Part shown: piece by piece, positions 45,380 through 54,585 of the stretch
Layout of the letters: each line of letters starts with the position of its first letter
Numbering within the stretch: position 1 is the first letter of the stretch
DNA from: Acidobacteriota bacterium
GTDB taxonomy: Bacteria; Acidobacteriota; Vicinamibacteria; Vicinamibacterales; UBA2999
Assembly: GCA_947482665.1 (NCBI GenBank)
Contig: CANKJK010000003.1
Coordinates: 62,001-126,000 of the forward strand
Direction of reading: 5' to 3'
Length of the DNA stretch: 64,000 nt
The notes under the pieces: generated by a model
Databases searched by the model: none
The model's input: the letters and a program-made list of their open reading frames with translations, nothing else
Told to the model about the DNA's origin: nothing
Made by a program: the position numbers and the translations under genes

Positions 45380-46495
45380 TCAGCTCTGGGCGCGGGCCTG
45401 TGCGGCTGCGGTGCGGGCGGCCGCGCGCGCGAGGAGGACGTCCTTGCGCTCGATCACGATCCAGTGGACGCACTTCTTCGTGTCGTCGTAGATCCGCTCG
45501 CAATCATCGCAGCGGACGCACTCGCTTCGAATGATGCGGGGCCCCTGGATGGCGCCCCACTCGCAGGCGCGCTCGCAGATCGTGCACGACTTGCACTCGG
45601 ACCAACGCTTGATCCGGAAGATCGTCGTGATGCTGGAGATGATGCCGAGAAAGGTGCCCACCGGGCAGATGAACCGGCAGTAGAGATTCCGGACGACGAT
45701 GGAGGCCAGAAGGAGGGCGGCCAGCATGCCCCAGAGGAGCCACGCACCCGGGACGGCGGTAAACGCCTCGAAGTTCGCGAGCGCGCCGAACATCCAGAAG
45801 GGCTCGACATACCGGGAGACCAGAATGTTGTGCGTGGTCAGGTAGTATCCGATGACAAACACAAGCAGCGCGTACTTAAAGTAGTAGGCGTTCTGCTCCA
45901 CCTTCACCGGGATCTTGAGCTGCCACTTCTTCGGCACGAACCGGTCCATCAACTGCGTCAGGGCGCCGAAGGCGCAGAGGCGGCCACAGTAGAGCCGGCC
46001 CCAGATGACGGTCGTGCCGAGCGTCGCGGCCCAGAACATGTAGGTGAAGATCGCGTTGGAGAAGATCGGCAGGTTCATCGTGATGAGCCCGAAGATGTTC
46101 ACCACGGAGTAGAGCTGGCTGCGCAGGAAGCCCAGGAACACGAGCGTGTAGACGAGCGTGGCGATCTTCAGCGCGTCGCTTTTCTTGAAGAAGCTGATGA
46201 GGCACAGGACCAGCAGGCCCGTGAAGGCCGCGATGTCCGGAAGCTGGGGGCGGACGATTTCGCCCAGCGTCTGTTCGCGGGCGGTCTTCTCTTCGTCCTC
46301 GTCGTCAAAATTCCAGCCGTTGTCGTCGTCCGCCTTGCTCCCGGCGGCGGCACCGGCGGCAGGCGCGGGAGCGGCCTTCGGGGCCGGAACGCCGGTGGCC
46401 GGGCGTGGAGCCTCCTGCGCCTGGGCGATCCCGGTGAGGCCCAGGGTCAGCACCCCGGCATACAGCGCCGCCAGGACGCGGAGGCGAAGGCGCAT
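45380..46495 (-). CDS. NosR/NapH-like membrane protein with two 4Fe-4S clusters
   Basis: The 371-residue protein has a signal sequence, then an Ala/Pro-rich and acidic linker (residues ~30-75), about six transmembrane helices, and two NosR/NapH-type CxxxC motifs (YCGRLCAFG and YCRFICPVG). At the cytoplasmic end are two ferredoxin-like sites: CKSCTICERAC (CX2CX2CX3C) and CVRCDDC with a further Cys nine residues on. It should carry electrons across the membrane to periplasmic flavin domains. Together with the two upstream FMN-binding genes it looks like a NosR-type protein divided into separate polypeptides. ATG 46495 shares a base with the preceding stop. Confidence 0.82.
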   Translation of the reverse strand: MRLRLRVLAALYAGVLTLGLTGIAQAQEAPRPATGVPAPKAAPAPAAGAAAGSKADDDNGWNFDDEDEEKTAREQTLGEIVRPQLPDIAAFTGLLVLCLISFFKKSDALKIATLVYTLVFLGFLRSQLYSVVNIFGLITMNLPIFSNAIFTYMFWAATLGTTVIWGRLYCGRLCAFGALTQLMDRFVPKKWQLKIPVKVEQNAYYFKYALLVFVIGYYLTTHNILVSRYVEPFWMFGALANFEAFTAVPGAWLLWGMLAALLLASIVVRNLYCRFICPVGTFLGIISSITTIFRIKRWSECKSCTICERACEWGAIQGPRIIRSECVRCDDCERIYDDTKKCVHWIVIERKDVLLARAAARTAAAQARAQS

Positions 46496-47052
46496 CACTT
46501 TTCAGGGGCCGGCAGATACTGCCGCGCCATGCGGCGCGACGCATTCTTGATGGCGCGCGCGGCGCTGGTCACGGTGATCGTCGCGCGTGAGATGGCGTCA
46601 ACATCCGCGCCGACTCTAAAGCTGTCGCGGATACTCTTGCCGCGGAACTGGGAGACAAAGCCGGGCGTTTCCACGGAGATGTTGCCGTACGGCTCGTGGT
46701 GCTCGGCGACCACGAGACCGGTGAGCACGCCCTTCATGTCCATGCCGACCAGCATCTTGATCGGACCGTCATACCCGCGCTCCAGCGGCTCGAGTTCGGT
46801 GGTCCAGTACACATAGCCGATGGGCGTCTGCTTGCCAGCGGCGTCAGTCCCGTAGGCCACGAAATGGGGTGGGTCGCCCTGCTTGGGTGAGAAGCTCTGC
46901 GCACCGGGAAACGCCCGAGCCATCTGCTCAGGCAGCTTCGAAGCTTTGCTGGCAGGCGTGGGATTCACGCCGCCTGGCGCAGGCGTCTGCGCAGTGAGCA
47001 CACCCAGTCCAAGCACGCAGGCACAAAGCACGAGCGCTGGTCGGATCGACAT
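46495..47052 (-). CDS. Periplasmic FMN-binding protein (NqrC/RnfG-type domain), copy 1
   Basis: This 185-residue exported protein has a signal peptide ending near LTAQ. The FMN-binding domain has the block TTELEPLERGYDGP and the flavinylation motif DAISRAT, a variant of D-x-x-S/T-G-A-T in which Thr158 is the FMN acceptor and Gly is replaced by Arg. ApbE encoded 2 kb away is the likely modifying enzyme. It lies between a paralogue (4 nt upstream) and the Fe-S membrane protein, and probably relays electrons on the periplasmic side. Confidence 0.82.
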   Translation of the reverse strand: MSIRPALVLCACVLGLGVLTAQTPAPGGVNPTPASKASKLPEQMARAFPGAQSFSPKQGDPPHFVAYGTDAAGKQTPIGYVYWTTELEPLERGYDGPIKMLVGMDMKGVLTGLVVAEHHEPYGNISVETPGFVSQFRGKSIRDSFRVGADVDAISRATITVTSAARAIKNASRRMARQYLPAPEK

Positions 47053-47056
47053 GGTC

Positions 47057-47590
47057 TTACTTCGCGTCTTCCGGCTTGAACATCTGGATGGCAACGTGAC
47101 GGGCGCTCTTCCTCACGGCCCGGGTGGCATGGGTGATCGTGATGGTGGCGGTCGCCACCACATCCAGGTCTTCGCCGGGCTTGAAGGGATCCTTGACGCT
47201 CTTGCCCTTGAACTGTTGGGCGAAGCGCGGCGTGTCGACCGAGAACTTCCCGAAGGGTTCGTTGTGCTGCACCACGACGATGCCCGCGATGACGCCCTTC
47301 GTGTCGAGGCCCACGAGCATCTTGACGGGGCCGTCGTAGCCACGTTCCAGGGGCTCAAGTTCCGTGGTGTAAAAGGCCACGCCAAGCAGCTGCGGCTGGC
47401 CTTTGGCGTCGGTGATGAAGGCCTTGAAGTGCGGCAGCGGCAGCGCTTCCTTGGCCGAAAACGACGTGGCGGTTGGAAACAGGCTCTTCAGGTGCGCCTG
47501 GACAAGCTCCGCCTTTCCCTGCTGGGCAAGGAGGAGCGCCGAACTGCACAGGGCGAGCACGAGGGTGAAAAGCGAGGGTCGTCTGGACAC
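47057..47590 (-). CDS. Periplasmic FMN-binding protein, copy 2
   Basis: The 177-residue tandem paralogue of the next gene shares TTELEPLERGYDGP and the same domain layout. The signal peptide is MSRRPSLFTLVLALCSSALLLAQ. Its flavinylation motif is DVVATAT: the acceptor threonine (Thr149) is kept, but the Ser/Thr three residues before it is Ala and the Gly is Thr, so modification may be weaker or altered. GTG start; a TACAAT -10 lies about 40 nt upstream. Confidence 0.78.
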   Translation of the reverse strand: MSRRPSLFTLVLALCSSALLLAQQGKAELVQAHLKSLFPTATSFSAKEALPLPHFKAFITDAKGQPQLLGVAFYTTELEPLERGYDGPVKMLVGLDTKGVIAGIVVVQHNEPFGKFSVDTPRFAQQFKGKSVKDPFKPGEDLDVVATATITITHATRAVRKSARHVAIQMFKPEDAK

Positions 47591-47604
47591 GGGCCGGAAC
47601 TCTC

Positions 47605-47634
47605 TTGGGACAGCTATTTTCCGCGTGTATTGTA
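47605..47634. promoter_or_regulatory. Divergent promoter with overlapping -10 boxes
   Basis: Plus strand: TTGGGA (47605-47610), 17-nt spacer, TATTGT (47628-47633), ending 7 nt before ATG 47641. Minus strand: TACAAT on 47634-47629 directs the FMN-binding operon. The two -10 boxes overlap as the 7-mer TATTGTA. Confidence 0.5.
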
Positions 47635-47640
47635 TTGCAC

Positions 47641-48105
47641 ATGCGCACTGTGACTCTGGCTCTTGTTGTCGTGGCCGCCCTGGGCCTCTCCCGCTCGGCC
47701 GCCGCTCAGGATGGTGGCCTGACGCTGTCCACCGCCACGGAGATTTCGTGCACCTTCCCCGTGATGTCCACTGGCACCTGGTCGAAGGAGGGCGAGGTCA
47801 CCAACGAGGTGAAGAAGTCCGAGTTCACTCTGGTTTACCAAGCCATCGATACCCAGGACGGCAGTGCTCAGGTAAAGGGCATGTCCGGCAACTTCTACAT
47901 CACAGTGCGAATCGTCGGCGGACACCTCCATCTGCTGACGACGGACTCGGGCGGTCCCGTCTACATGACGACCGTCTTCAATAGCCCAGCCCACAAGGGC
48001 AAGTACAAGGCAGCCCACTCGCGCCATGAATTCACGCCGGTCCAGCTCCCCGGCTTCACGTCGCGGCCCGAGCAGTACGTCGGAGAGTGTGAACTGGTGA
48101 AGTAG
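47641..48105 (+). CDS. Uncharacterised secreted protein
   Basis: I do not recognise a family. The 154-residue protein has a clear Sec signal (MRTVTLALVVVAALGLSRSAAAQ). The mature part is beta-rich with two cysteines, one in ISCTFPV near the N-terminus and one at the C-terminus (GECELVK), which could form a disulfide. It diverges from the FMN-binding genes and shares their promoter, so a linked expression pattern is likely; function unknown. Confidence 0.65.
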   Translation: MRTVTLALVVVAALGLSRSAAAQDGGLTLSTATEISCTFPVMSTGTWSKEGEVTNEVKKSEFTLVYQAIDTQDGSAQVKGMSGNFYITVRIVGGHLHLLTTDSGGPVYMTTVFNSPAHKGKYKAAHSRHEFTPVQLPGFTSRPEQYVGECELVK

Positions 48106-48331
48106 GCCCTCGCGCGATGCTCCTCGTGTTCGGCGAGGGGCTGTTCGAGCGCGCCGCCAGGCGTGAATCCGTCCAACGGCGGTCAGGCACGGCACTGCGA
48201 GAAGGGGCACCGCCCGCCTCGCCTGACTGAGGCCTCGGGCTGGGCAGCAGACCCGCACCGCGGGGGCGGCCCGGCCTGACGCGAGGGTTCGGGGAGCGCT
48301 CGGAGGGATTCTCGTCGGCGCACACCGCCGG
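48106..48331. other. Gene-free stretch
   Basis: Between the secreted-protein gene and the terminator of the oxidase operon there is no convincing coding frame on either strand. I see no RNA gene or repeat here. Confidence 0.55.
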
Positions 48332-48380
48332 TAGAAACAAACGGGGCGGCGGAAGGACGGTCAAGCCCCTCGCGCCGCCC
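48332..48380 (-). terminator. Rho-independent terminator of the act-cta operon
   Basis: CGCCGCCC (48373-48380) and GGGCGGCG (48344-48351) form an 8-bp GC stem with a 21-nt loop. Read on the minus strand, the stem is followed by a T-rich tract (GTTTGTTTCTAC). It lies ~30 nt after the ctaF stop and would end the 12.6-kb transcript. Confidence 0.6.
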
Positions 48381-48408
48381 AAATTCCCCAGCGCAGAGCT
48401 GGGCGATA

Positions 48409-48729
48409 TCAGTGCTGGGTAATCATCGACCCCTTCTGACCGTTTGGCTGGATGCCGCGGGTCAGATAGTCGGTCATCGTCAAGCCAAACAGGATCAGCA
48501 GGAAGAAGAATCCCGTCGCCACGATGAGCTTCGTGAGGCGGCTGCTGTGGATGACGTGCATGAAGAACAGGATCACCAGGGTGGCCTTGGTGATCGCGAT
48601 GGCCAGTGCCACCGGGAAATTAAGGTGGCCCAGATCAACAAAGGCCACACCGACCGTCAGCGCCGTGAAGAACATCAGGGCGCCGAAGATCGTGAAATAC
48701 ATGCTCTTGGGCGAAACGTGTCCGGACAT
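48409..48729 (-). CDS. ctaF: Cytochrome c oxidase subunit IV (caa3 oxidase)
   Basis: The 106-residue protein has three transmembrane helices typical of small bacterial subunit IV: TIFGALMFFTALTVGVAF, a second helix containing ITKATLVILFFMHV, and LIVATGFFFLLILFGLT. It is the last gene of the minus-strand operon, followed by a hairpin terminator. It likely stabilises subunits I and III. Confidence 0.85.
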   Translation of the reverse strand: MSGHVSPKSMYFTIFGALMFFTALTVGVAFVDLGHLNFPVALAIAITKATLVILFFMHVIHSSRLTKLIVATGFFFLLILFGLTMTDYLTRGIQPNGQKGSMITQH

Positions 48730-48747
48730 ATCAGTCGCCTCGCCTGT

Positions 48748-49443
48748 CTATCCGACGTGGTGGACGCGGTCCACCAGATAGAGCAAGGGGAAGAGGAAGA
48801 TCCACACGATGTCGACGAAGTGCCAGTAGAGTCCGGCCATTTCGACGTGTGAGTAGTACTCCGGCGAGAAGCGCCCCTTGTGGGCCATGCCGGCGATCCA
48901 CGCCAGGATGCCGAACCCGATCAGCATGTGCAGTGCGTGCAGGCCGGTCATCATGAAGTAGAGCGAGAGGAAGATCTGGATCTGGTCGGCATTCGGGCCG
49001 TGGAACACGAAGTCGGCGCCAGGGATATGGTGCATTTCGAACTTGTGGTAATACTCGAAACCCTTGATGACGACGAACACCAGTCCGAGTACCAAGGTCA
49101 GGAGCAGCCAGTTTCGTGTGGCCTTGTTCTGACCGAGCTGCGCGCAGCGAACGGCGAAGGCCATCGTCAGCGAGCTGCCAATCAGGACGACGGTATTGAT
49201 GCCGCCGAGCATGACGTCGAGTTCCTGGCTACCCTCGGCCCACGCGGCTGGATACCAGACGCGGTAGAGCAGATAGGCCATGAACAGGCCGCCGAAGAAC
49301 ATGACTTCCTGCGCCAGGAACACCCACATCCCGAGGGTGACGCTCTCCTTCTGCTGCACCATCGTTTCGAACTGGTGCTGCTGCGCCGGGTGGTGATGAT
49401 GGCCGCCGTGTGCGGCGGTCGCGTGGGCGAGAGACTCAGCCAA
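48748..49443 (-). CDS. ctaE: Cytochrome c oxidase subunit III (caa3 oxidase)
   Basis: The 231-residue membrane protein opens with a His-rich soluble tail ([12 protein letters not shown]). Five helices follow, with [31 protein letters not shown] and [21 protein letters not shown]. Its start overlaps the ctaD stop by 8 nt. Confidence 0.92.
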   Translation of the reverse strand: MAESLAHATAAHGGHHHHPAQQHQFETMVQQKESVTLGMWVFLAQEVMFFGGLFMAYLLYRVWYPAAWAEGSQELDVMLGGINTVVLIGSSLTMAFAVRCAQLGQNKATRNWLLLTLVLGLVFVVIKGFEYYHKFEMHHIPGADFVFHGPNADQIQIFLSLYFMMTGLHALHMLIGFGILAWIAGMAHKGRFSPEYYSHVEMAGLYWHFVDIVWIFLFPLLYLVDRVHHVG

Positions 49444-51049
49444 CGTGCGCCCCCTGTCGTGCGTAGTCGTACGGTTCTTCGGTGACGATCGGCGTCTCCG
49501 TGAAGTTTTCCGTCAGCGGCGGCGACTGCGTCTTCCACTCGAGTCCGGTCGCCCCCCACGGATTATTGCCAGCAACCTTGCCGTACTTGAGCGACCAGAG
49601 GAGATAGATCAGCGGAATCGAGTAGCCGACGGCGAGGATGGTGGCTCCGGCCGACGACAACACATTCAGGACCTGAAACTCCGGCGGGTAGGTGTGGTAC
49701 CGCCGCGGCATGCCCATGTAACCCAGGATGAACTGGGGGAAGAATGTCAGGTTGAAGCCCACGAACACGGCGAGGGCCGAGAACTTGGCCCACGCTTCCG
49801 GATACATCCGGCCCGTGATCTTCGGCCAGTAGAAGTGAATGCCGGCGAGGTAGCCCATGATGGCGCCACCGACCATGATGTAGTGGAAGTGCGCCACCAC
49901 GAAGTAGGTATCGTGGATGTGGATGTCGGTGCCGAGGGACGCGAGGAACAGCCCCGTGAGACCGCCGATTGTGAACAGGCCCAGGAAGCCGAAGACGAAG
50001 ATCATCGGCGAGGCCAGCCAGATGGCGCCCTTATACATCGTCGCCGCCCAGTTGAAGGTCTTCACCGCGGAGGGAATGGCGACCGCGAAGCTCAGGAACG
50101 AGAAGACCATCGCCGCGTAGGGCGAGATGCCAGCGACAAACATGTGGTGCGCCCACACAAGGAAGCCGAAGACGGCAATCGCGAGACTCGAGAACGCGAC
50201 GAACGAGTAGCCAAAGATGGGCTTGCGGGAGAAGCAGGCCACCAACTCGCTGATGACGCCCATGGCCGGCAGAATCATGATGTAGACGGCCGGGTGCGAG
50301 TAGAACCAGAACAGGTGCTGGAAGAGGACCGGGTCGCCGCCAAGGGCCGGGTTGAAGATGCCGATCCCGAACGCCCGCTCAGCCGCCAGCATCAGGACCG
50401 TAATGGCCACGACGGGGGTGCCCAGGATCTGGATCAGGCTGGTCGCGTAGTGTGCCCACACAAACAGCGGCAGGCGGAACCAGGTCAGGCCCGGCGCGCG
50501 CATCCGGTGAATGGTGACGATGAAGTTCAGTCCAGTGAGAATGGACGAGAAGCCCGTGATGAAGATGCCGATGCCTGTCGGCAGGACGTTGGTATTCGAC
50601 GCGCTCGTGCTGTACGGCGTGTAGAAGGTCCACCCGGTGTCGACACCACCCACGACGATGGCGTAGAGCGTGAAGCTGCCGCCGATGATGTAGATGTACC
50701 AGCTCAGCAGGTTGATGCGGGGAAACGCGAGGTCCTTCGCCCCGATCATGATCGGGATCAGGAAGTTGCCCAGAATCGCCGGAATCGATGGGATCAGAAA
50801 GAAGAAGATCATCACGATGCCGTGCATCGTGAACATCTTGTTGTAGGTGTCGGCCGCCAGCAGGTCACCGGCTGGCGTGGTCAGTTCAAGCCGGATCAAT
50901 CCAGCGAACATGCCACCAAGGCCGAAGAACACCGTCACGCTGATGAGGTACAGCAGCGCGATGCGCTTGTGGTCCTTCGTCAGGAGCCACGAGCGGATGC
51001 CGTGGGTGGCGTTGAGATAATTGAGTTCTGGATACGCTGGCGTTGTCAT
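49436..51049 (-). CDS. ctaD: Cytochrome c oxidase subunit I (caa3 oxidase)
   Basis: This 537-residue catalytic subunit reduces O2 at the heme a3-CuB site and pumps protons. It has twelve helices with [10 protein letters not shown] (heme a ligand), [16 protein letters not shown] (CuB His and Tyr), VWAHHMF (CuB) and [10 protein letters not shown] (hemes a and a3). The CuB loop reads SHPAVY, lacking the Glu of HPEVY seen in the other oxidase in this window, which suggests an A2-type D-channel. It overlaps ctaC by 4 nt. Confidence 0.93.
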   Translation of the reverse strand: MTTPAYPELNYLNATHGIRSWLLTKDHKRIALLYLISVTVFFGLGGMFAGLIRLELTTPAGDLLAADTYNKMFTMHGIVMIFFFLIPSIPAILGNFLIPIMIGAKDLAFPRINLLSWYIYIIGGSFTLYAIVVGGVDTGWTFYTPYSTSASNTNVLPTGIGIFITGFSSILTGLNFIVTIHRMRAPGLTWFRLPLFVWAHYATSLIQILGTPVVAITVLMLAAERAFGIGIFNPALGGDPVLFQHLFWFYSHPAVYIMILPAMGVISELVACFSRKPIFGYSFVAFSSLAIAVFGFLVWAHHMFVAGISPYAAMVFSFLSFAVAIPSAVKTFNWAATMYKGAIWLASPMIFVFGFLGLFTIGGLTGLFLASLGTDIHIHDTYFVVAHFHYIMVGGAIMGYLAGIHFYWPKITGRMYPEAWAKFSALAVFVGFNLTFFPQFILGYMGMPRRYHTYPPEFQVLNVLSSAGATILAVGYSIPLIYLLWSLKYGKVAGNNPWGATGLEWKTQSPPLTENFTETPIVTEEPYDYARQGAHVG

Positions 51050-51993
51050 GGCTCTCGCGTCGCGGGCTTACGCATGGATTTCACGTACTCAAGGAGAGCC
51101 ATCACGCCCTCCTCGTTAACCAGGCCCTGGAAGGTGGGCATCTGGGGCTGATAACCGGCCACGAGCTTCGCCTGAGGCGTCAGGATGGACTCGCGAATGT
51201 AGTTTTCGTCGGCGAGGATGACGCTGCCGGTTGAGAGTGTGACCTGCGAGCCGAAGACCCCATGGAGAGTCGGCCCGCGGCCACTGCCCTCCGGGACGTG
51301 GCATGAAATGCACGCCAGATCCTGGAAGAGCTTCTGACCCTTGGTGGCCAGTGAGCCTTCGCTCGTGCCGCCAGACAGCCACTGCTCGTATGCGTGCGGC
51401 TCCATCACGATCACGGTGCCGACCATGCCGGAGTGCTTGGTTCCGCAGTACTGGGAACAGAAGAGGTGATATTCACCGGGCTTGGTCGGCGTGAACCAGA
51501 TCGACGTGTACCGCCCCGGGATGGCGTCTGCCTTGACGCGGAAGGCAGGCACGAAGACATCGTGGATGACGTCTTCTGATGAGATGGTCATCTTGACGGC
51601 TCTGCCCACCGGCAGGTGCAGCTCGTTGATTTCGCGCTGCCCGTCGATGTGCTGGAACTTCCACATCCACCGCTTGCCGACGGCGTAGATCTCGAGCCGT
51701 TCATCGGGCGGACGGATGATGCGGAAATACACCGTCGTCGACCACGCGAAGATGAACATCGCGATGACAAACGGAATGACGGTCCACAGTATTTCCAACG
51801 GCACCGAGCCGTGGATGTTGGCGCCCACGTCGTCGGGGTGCTTGCGGCGGTACTTCAGGGCGAAGTATCCAACCGCGAGGGCCACCACGCCGGCGAAGAA
51901 CACCGTGACCGCGATGAGGAAGAAGTACAGGTTGTCGACCTGGGGTGCCAGGGCCGACGCCTGTTCCGGAAAGAGCGGGGGTGCGGAAAACAT
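51046..51993 (-). CDS. ctaC: Cytochrome c oxidase subunit II with fused cytochrome c (caa3)
   Basis: The 315-residue protein has two N-terminal helices, a cupredoxin domain with CuA ligands His144, Cys179, Cys183, His187 and Met190 ([12 protein letters not shown]), and a C-terminal cytochrome c domain with CISCH at 228-232 and a Met ligand near MPTFQG. The fused heme makes this a caa3 oxidase that can accept electrons directly from alternative complex III encoded upstream. Confidence 0.94.
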   Translation of the reverse strand: MFSAPPLFPEQASALAPQVDNLYFFLIAVTVFFAGVVALAVGYFALKYRRKHPDDVGANIHGSVPLEILWTVIPFVIAMFIFAWSTTVYFRIIRPPDERLEIYAVGKRWMWKFQHIDGQREINELHLPVGRAVKMTISSEDVIHDVFVPAFRVKADAIPGRYTSIWFTPTKPGEYHLFCSQYCGTKHSGMVGTVIVMEPHAYEQWLSGGTSEGSLATKGQKLFQDLACISCHVPEGSGRGPTLHGVFGSQVTLSTGSVILADENYIRESILTPQAKLVAGYQPQMPTFQGLVNEEGVMALLEYVKSMRKPATREP

Positions 51994-51995
51994 GG

Positions 51996-52850
51996 TTACG
52001 CGTGCGCCACTGCGGAATCTTTCCGCAGCGCCAGCCAGATGAAGCCGCCAAGGATAAGCACGGTCATGCCGCCTCCCAGACGGATAATGTTCATGGGGAT
52101 CGCGCCGTACCGACCGGCCGCGGCGTCGTAGTGATAGCAGTAGAGCAGGAGTTGGTCGACGGCGCTGCCGATGGTTCCGCGCCCGGATTCCACCAGCGCC
52201 AGGCGGAGATCCTTCGGTGAGTATTCGATGCCGTAGAAGTAGCGGGAAAGGCGGCCGTCCGGGGTGGCGACCAGCACGCCGCTCACGTGTGCGAACTGCT
52301 GAGTCCGTTCATCCCACTGATAGGTGAACCCGGCCGCGCTGGTCACTGCCTTGATGTTGGCTTCGGTCCCGGTCAGAAAGTGCCAGCCGTCCGCCGTCGC
52401 CGTCTGGTGATAGTCGGCCAGCAGGGCGGACTTCTTGGCCTGCGCCGCCTCAGGAGTATCGCGCGGGTCAAAGCTCAGGAAGACGATGTCGAAGTCGCGT
52501 CCGACCACAAACGGCAGCGGCTTGAGTGAGCTGGCCGTGCCATTCAGCACCTGCGTGCAGAGCATCGGGCACTGGAAATACACAAACGCCAGAAGCACGG
52601 GCTTCTTTGAGAAGTAGCTCCCAAGCGTAACGTCGCGCCCGTATTCGTCCTTGAAGGGTGTGTCGAGCGGCAGCTGCGTGTTCAGCCGCTGTTGGAAGGA
52701 CACTCCCTCCAGCTGCTTCGGCACCACGGTCGAGGCCAGGCCTGGCGCCTCCATTGACCCAGGCAAGCCCGGGGACTGCTGGGCGTACGCCGACGAAGCG
52801 AGCGTCGTCGCCGTCAGCGCAGCCAGGAAGAGAGGGGAAAGGCGGGGCAT
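51996..52850 (-). CDS. SCO1/SenC-type copper chaperone
   Basis: This 284-residue exported thioredoxin-fold protein inserts copper into CuA. The copper ligands are Cys94 and Cys98 (CPMLC) and His188 (FAHVSGV). A signal peptide precedes the domain and a C-terminal helix (GGGMTVLILGGFIWLALR) anchors it. ATG 52850 is used; a GTG at 52853 directly precedes it. It sits just before ctaC, its client. Confidence 0.9.
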   Translation of the reverse strand: MPRLSPLFLAALTATTLASSAYAQQSPGLPGSMEAPGLASTVVPKQLEGVSFQQRLNTQLPLDTPFKDEYGRDVTLGSYFSKKPVLLAFVYFQCPMLCTQVLNGTASSLKPLPFVVGRDFDIVFLSFDPRDTPEAAQAKKSALLADYHQTATADGWHFLTGTEANIKAVTSAAGFTYQWDERTQQFAHVSGVLVATPDGRLSRYFYGIEYSPKDLRLALVESGRGTIGSAVDQLLLYCYHYDAAAGRYGAIPMNIIRLGGGMTVLILGGFIWLALRKDSAVAHA

Positions 52851-52852
52851 CA

Positions 52853-53365
52853 CTATTGCCTCCGCCGCTCCGTCAGGCGCCCCGCGCTCGCATTTGACAG
52901 CGTCGCGTTGGCGTTCTCGAAGGGGACCATGCCGGGTGCCGTGGAGTCCGGGCGCGAACGAAGCCCTTTGGTCGCCAGGCGGATCGCCTCCTCAATTGGG
53001 ATGTGCACGGTGCCGGCGGCCTTGTCCACCCAGCCGTAGCTGGCGAGGAGCGCGTTTTCTTCAGCGCGGACGGCTACGAGATCTTTTGTCGGGCTCGTCT
53101 GGAGGCGCGGTTCTGGCGGGAGCCGCTGCGCGTTGGTTTCCGCGAGCGGATACCGCCGCGCCGACGTCTCTTCGTTCTGGTGCTGAAGGAACGAGAACAT
53201 GCCGCCCATCAGCAGGTGCGTCACGATCACCAGCGCTGTGAGCCACGCCAGGAACTTGATAATGGCGCCGGTGTGGGCGTCGGTATGTTCGTATCCGGAG
53301 CTTGCAGGTCCGGGGAGATAGTCGTCGTCCGGAGTCGTGTGCGCGTGGGCGTGATGGTCGCTCAT
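52853..53365 (-). CDS. Small single-helix protein of the alternative complex III operon
   Basis: The 170-residue protein begins His/Asp-rich (MSDHHAHAHTTPDDDY), has one transmembrane helix (residues ~35-58, IIKFLAWLTALVIVTHLLMGG), and then a soluble part with PPEPRLQTSPTKDLVAVRAEE. A similar small single-helix gene often lies after actF in act operons and may be an accessory subunit or assembly factor. It shares a base with the actF stop, and its stop abuts the SCO gene. Confidence 0.75.
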   Translation of the reverse strand: MSDHHAHAHTTPDDDYLPGPASSGYEHTDAHTGAIIKFLAWLTALVIVTHLLMGGMFSFLQHQNEETSARRYPLAETNAQRLPPEPRLQTSPTKDLVAVRAEENALLASYGWVDKAAGTVHIPIEEAIRLATKGLRSRPDSTAPGMVPFENANATLSNASAGRLTERRRQ

Positions 53366-54582
53366 CAGTGCCCTCCCGTGGCGGCAATCGCCTTGGCCAG
53401 ATCAGGTTCCCGAAGCGGCAGCAGTGGCCGGCTGCCAAGCTGACGCAGGAAATACGCCACCCAGATGCCCCCGATGGCGAGTGGAGCCGCAACGTCGAGC
53501 CAGTTGACGAAGGCCGAGGACACGGCGTCTTCGCCCGCATGCAGATTCGCGCCGGCGCTGTTGAACTCCGGTGACACCAGGAACGCGATGTCCACCAGGC
53601 GCATCACGATCACCAGCACCGCGATCGTGATCAGCCGGTTGGCGTTCCGCTTCAGGTCGCGCGACAGCAGCATCGAGAAGGGCAGCACGAAGTGGAGCAG
53701 GAGCAGCCCCAACGCCACATACTGCCAGCCGTTCGATAGGCGGGTGATGTAGTAAGGCACCTCTTCGGCCAGGTTGCCGGAGTAGATGATGAGGAACTGG
53801 GAGAAGTTGAAGTAGGCCCAGAGCATGACGAAGGCGAGCATCAGCTTGCCGAGGTCGTGAAAGTGCACGGGCTTGAAGACGTGGTCCATCGGTGCGCGCC
53901 GCGCCAGTGCGGTCGCGATGACGACGGTGAAGGCCAGCGCGATCAGTCCATGGCCACCCATGAACAGGAACCCCATGATGGTCGAGAACCATTTGGGGTT
54001 GAGCGACATCACCCAATCCACGGCCGCAAACGTGATCGTGAGTCCGTAAATCACCAGACCCGCGCCGCTGAGCCGCTGCATCTTGCGCGCCGCGTTCACG
54101 TCCCCGCCATCCTGCGCCAGCGACCACTTGCTCAGCAGCGTCGAGAGCCCAATCCAGCAGGCGAAGTAGATGACCGCCCGGACCAGGAAGAACGGCGTGT
54201 TGAGGTACGGCGACTTGGCGTGAAGGATGTGGTCGTGCGCAACCAGGGTCTCGTTCGTCCACGGATAGAGCGAGTGCATCCCGGCGGCGATCGGCAGAAA
54301 GAGGATCGCCAGCAGTGGCAGCGTCCGGCTTGAGGCCTCGAAGATCCGGCGGATCACGACGCCCCAGGCGCCTCCGGACAGGTGATGCACCATCAGGAGC
54401 GCCATGGAGCCGAGCGGTATTCCCAGCCACAGGAGATAGCCAATGAGGTAGGCGCGGTAGAACTGTTCGCGGGCAACCGCGAAGCCGATGCCGCACAGCA
54501 CGACGCCGACCACTCCCGCCATCAGGGCGGGGCGGCTGCGGGCAATGAAATCGGCCGGGGCGGCGTAGTTGGTCTGGGTCAT
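53365..54582 (-). CDS. actF: Alternative complex III membrane subunit ActF
   Basis: The 405-residue integral membrane protein has about ten helices and is a NrfD-like homologue of ActC. Segments such as YLLWLGIPLGSMALLMVHHLSGGAWG and AYFNFSQFLIIYSGNLAEE are typical. With ActC it forms the membrane arm that may move protons during quinol oxidation. It lies 3 nt after the actE stop. Confidence 0.9.
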   Translation of the reverse strand: MTQTNYAAPADFIARSRPALMAGVVGVVLCGIGFAVAREQFYRAYLIGYLLWLGIPLGSMALLMVHHLSGGAWGVVIRRIFEASSRTLPLLAILFLPIAAGMHSLYPWTNETLVAHDHILHAKSPYLNTPFFLVRAVIYFACWIGLSTLLSKWSLAQDGGDVNAARKMQRLSGAGLVIYGLTITFAAVDWVMSLNPKWFSTIMGFLFMGGHGLIALAFTVVIATALARRAPMDHVFKPVHFHDLGKLMLAFVMLWAYFNFSQFLIIYSGNLAEEVPYYITRLSNGWQYVALGLLLLHFVLPFSMLLSRDLKRNANRLITIAVLVIVMRLVDIAFLVSPEFNSAGANLHAGEDAVSSAFVNWLDVAAPLAIGGIWVAYFLRQLGSRPLLPLREPDLAKAIAATGGH

Positions 54583-54585
54583 CGT

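Noticed and set aside
45237-45503. N-terminal extension of the DinB-like protein
   Set aside because: The extra 89 residues are Arg/Pro-rich, overlap the Fe-S protein gene and lack any domain; the fold begins at the ATG at 45236.
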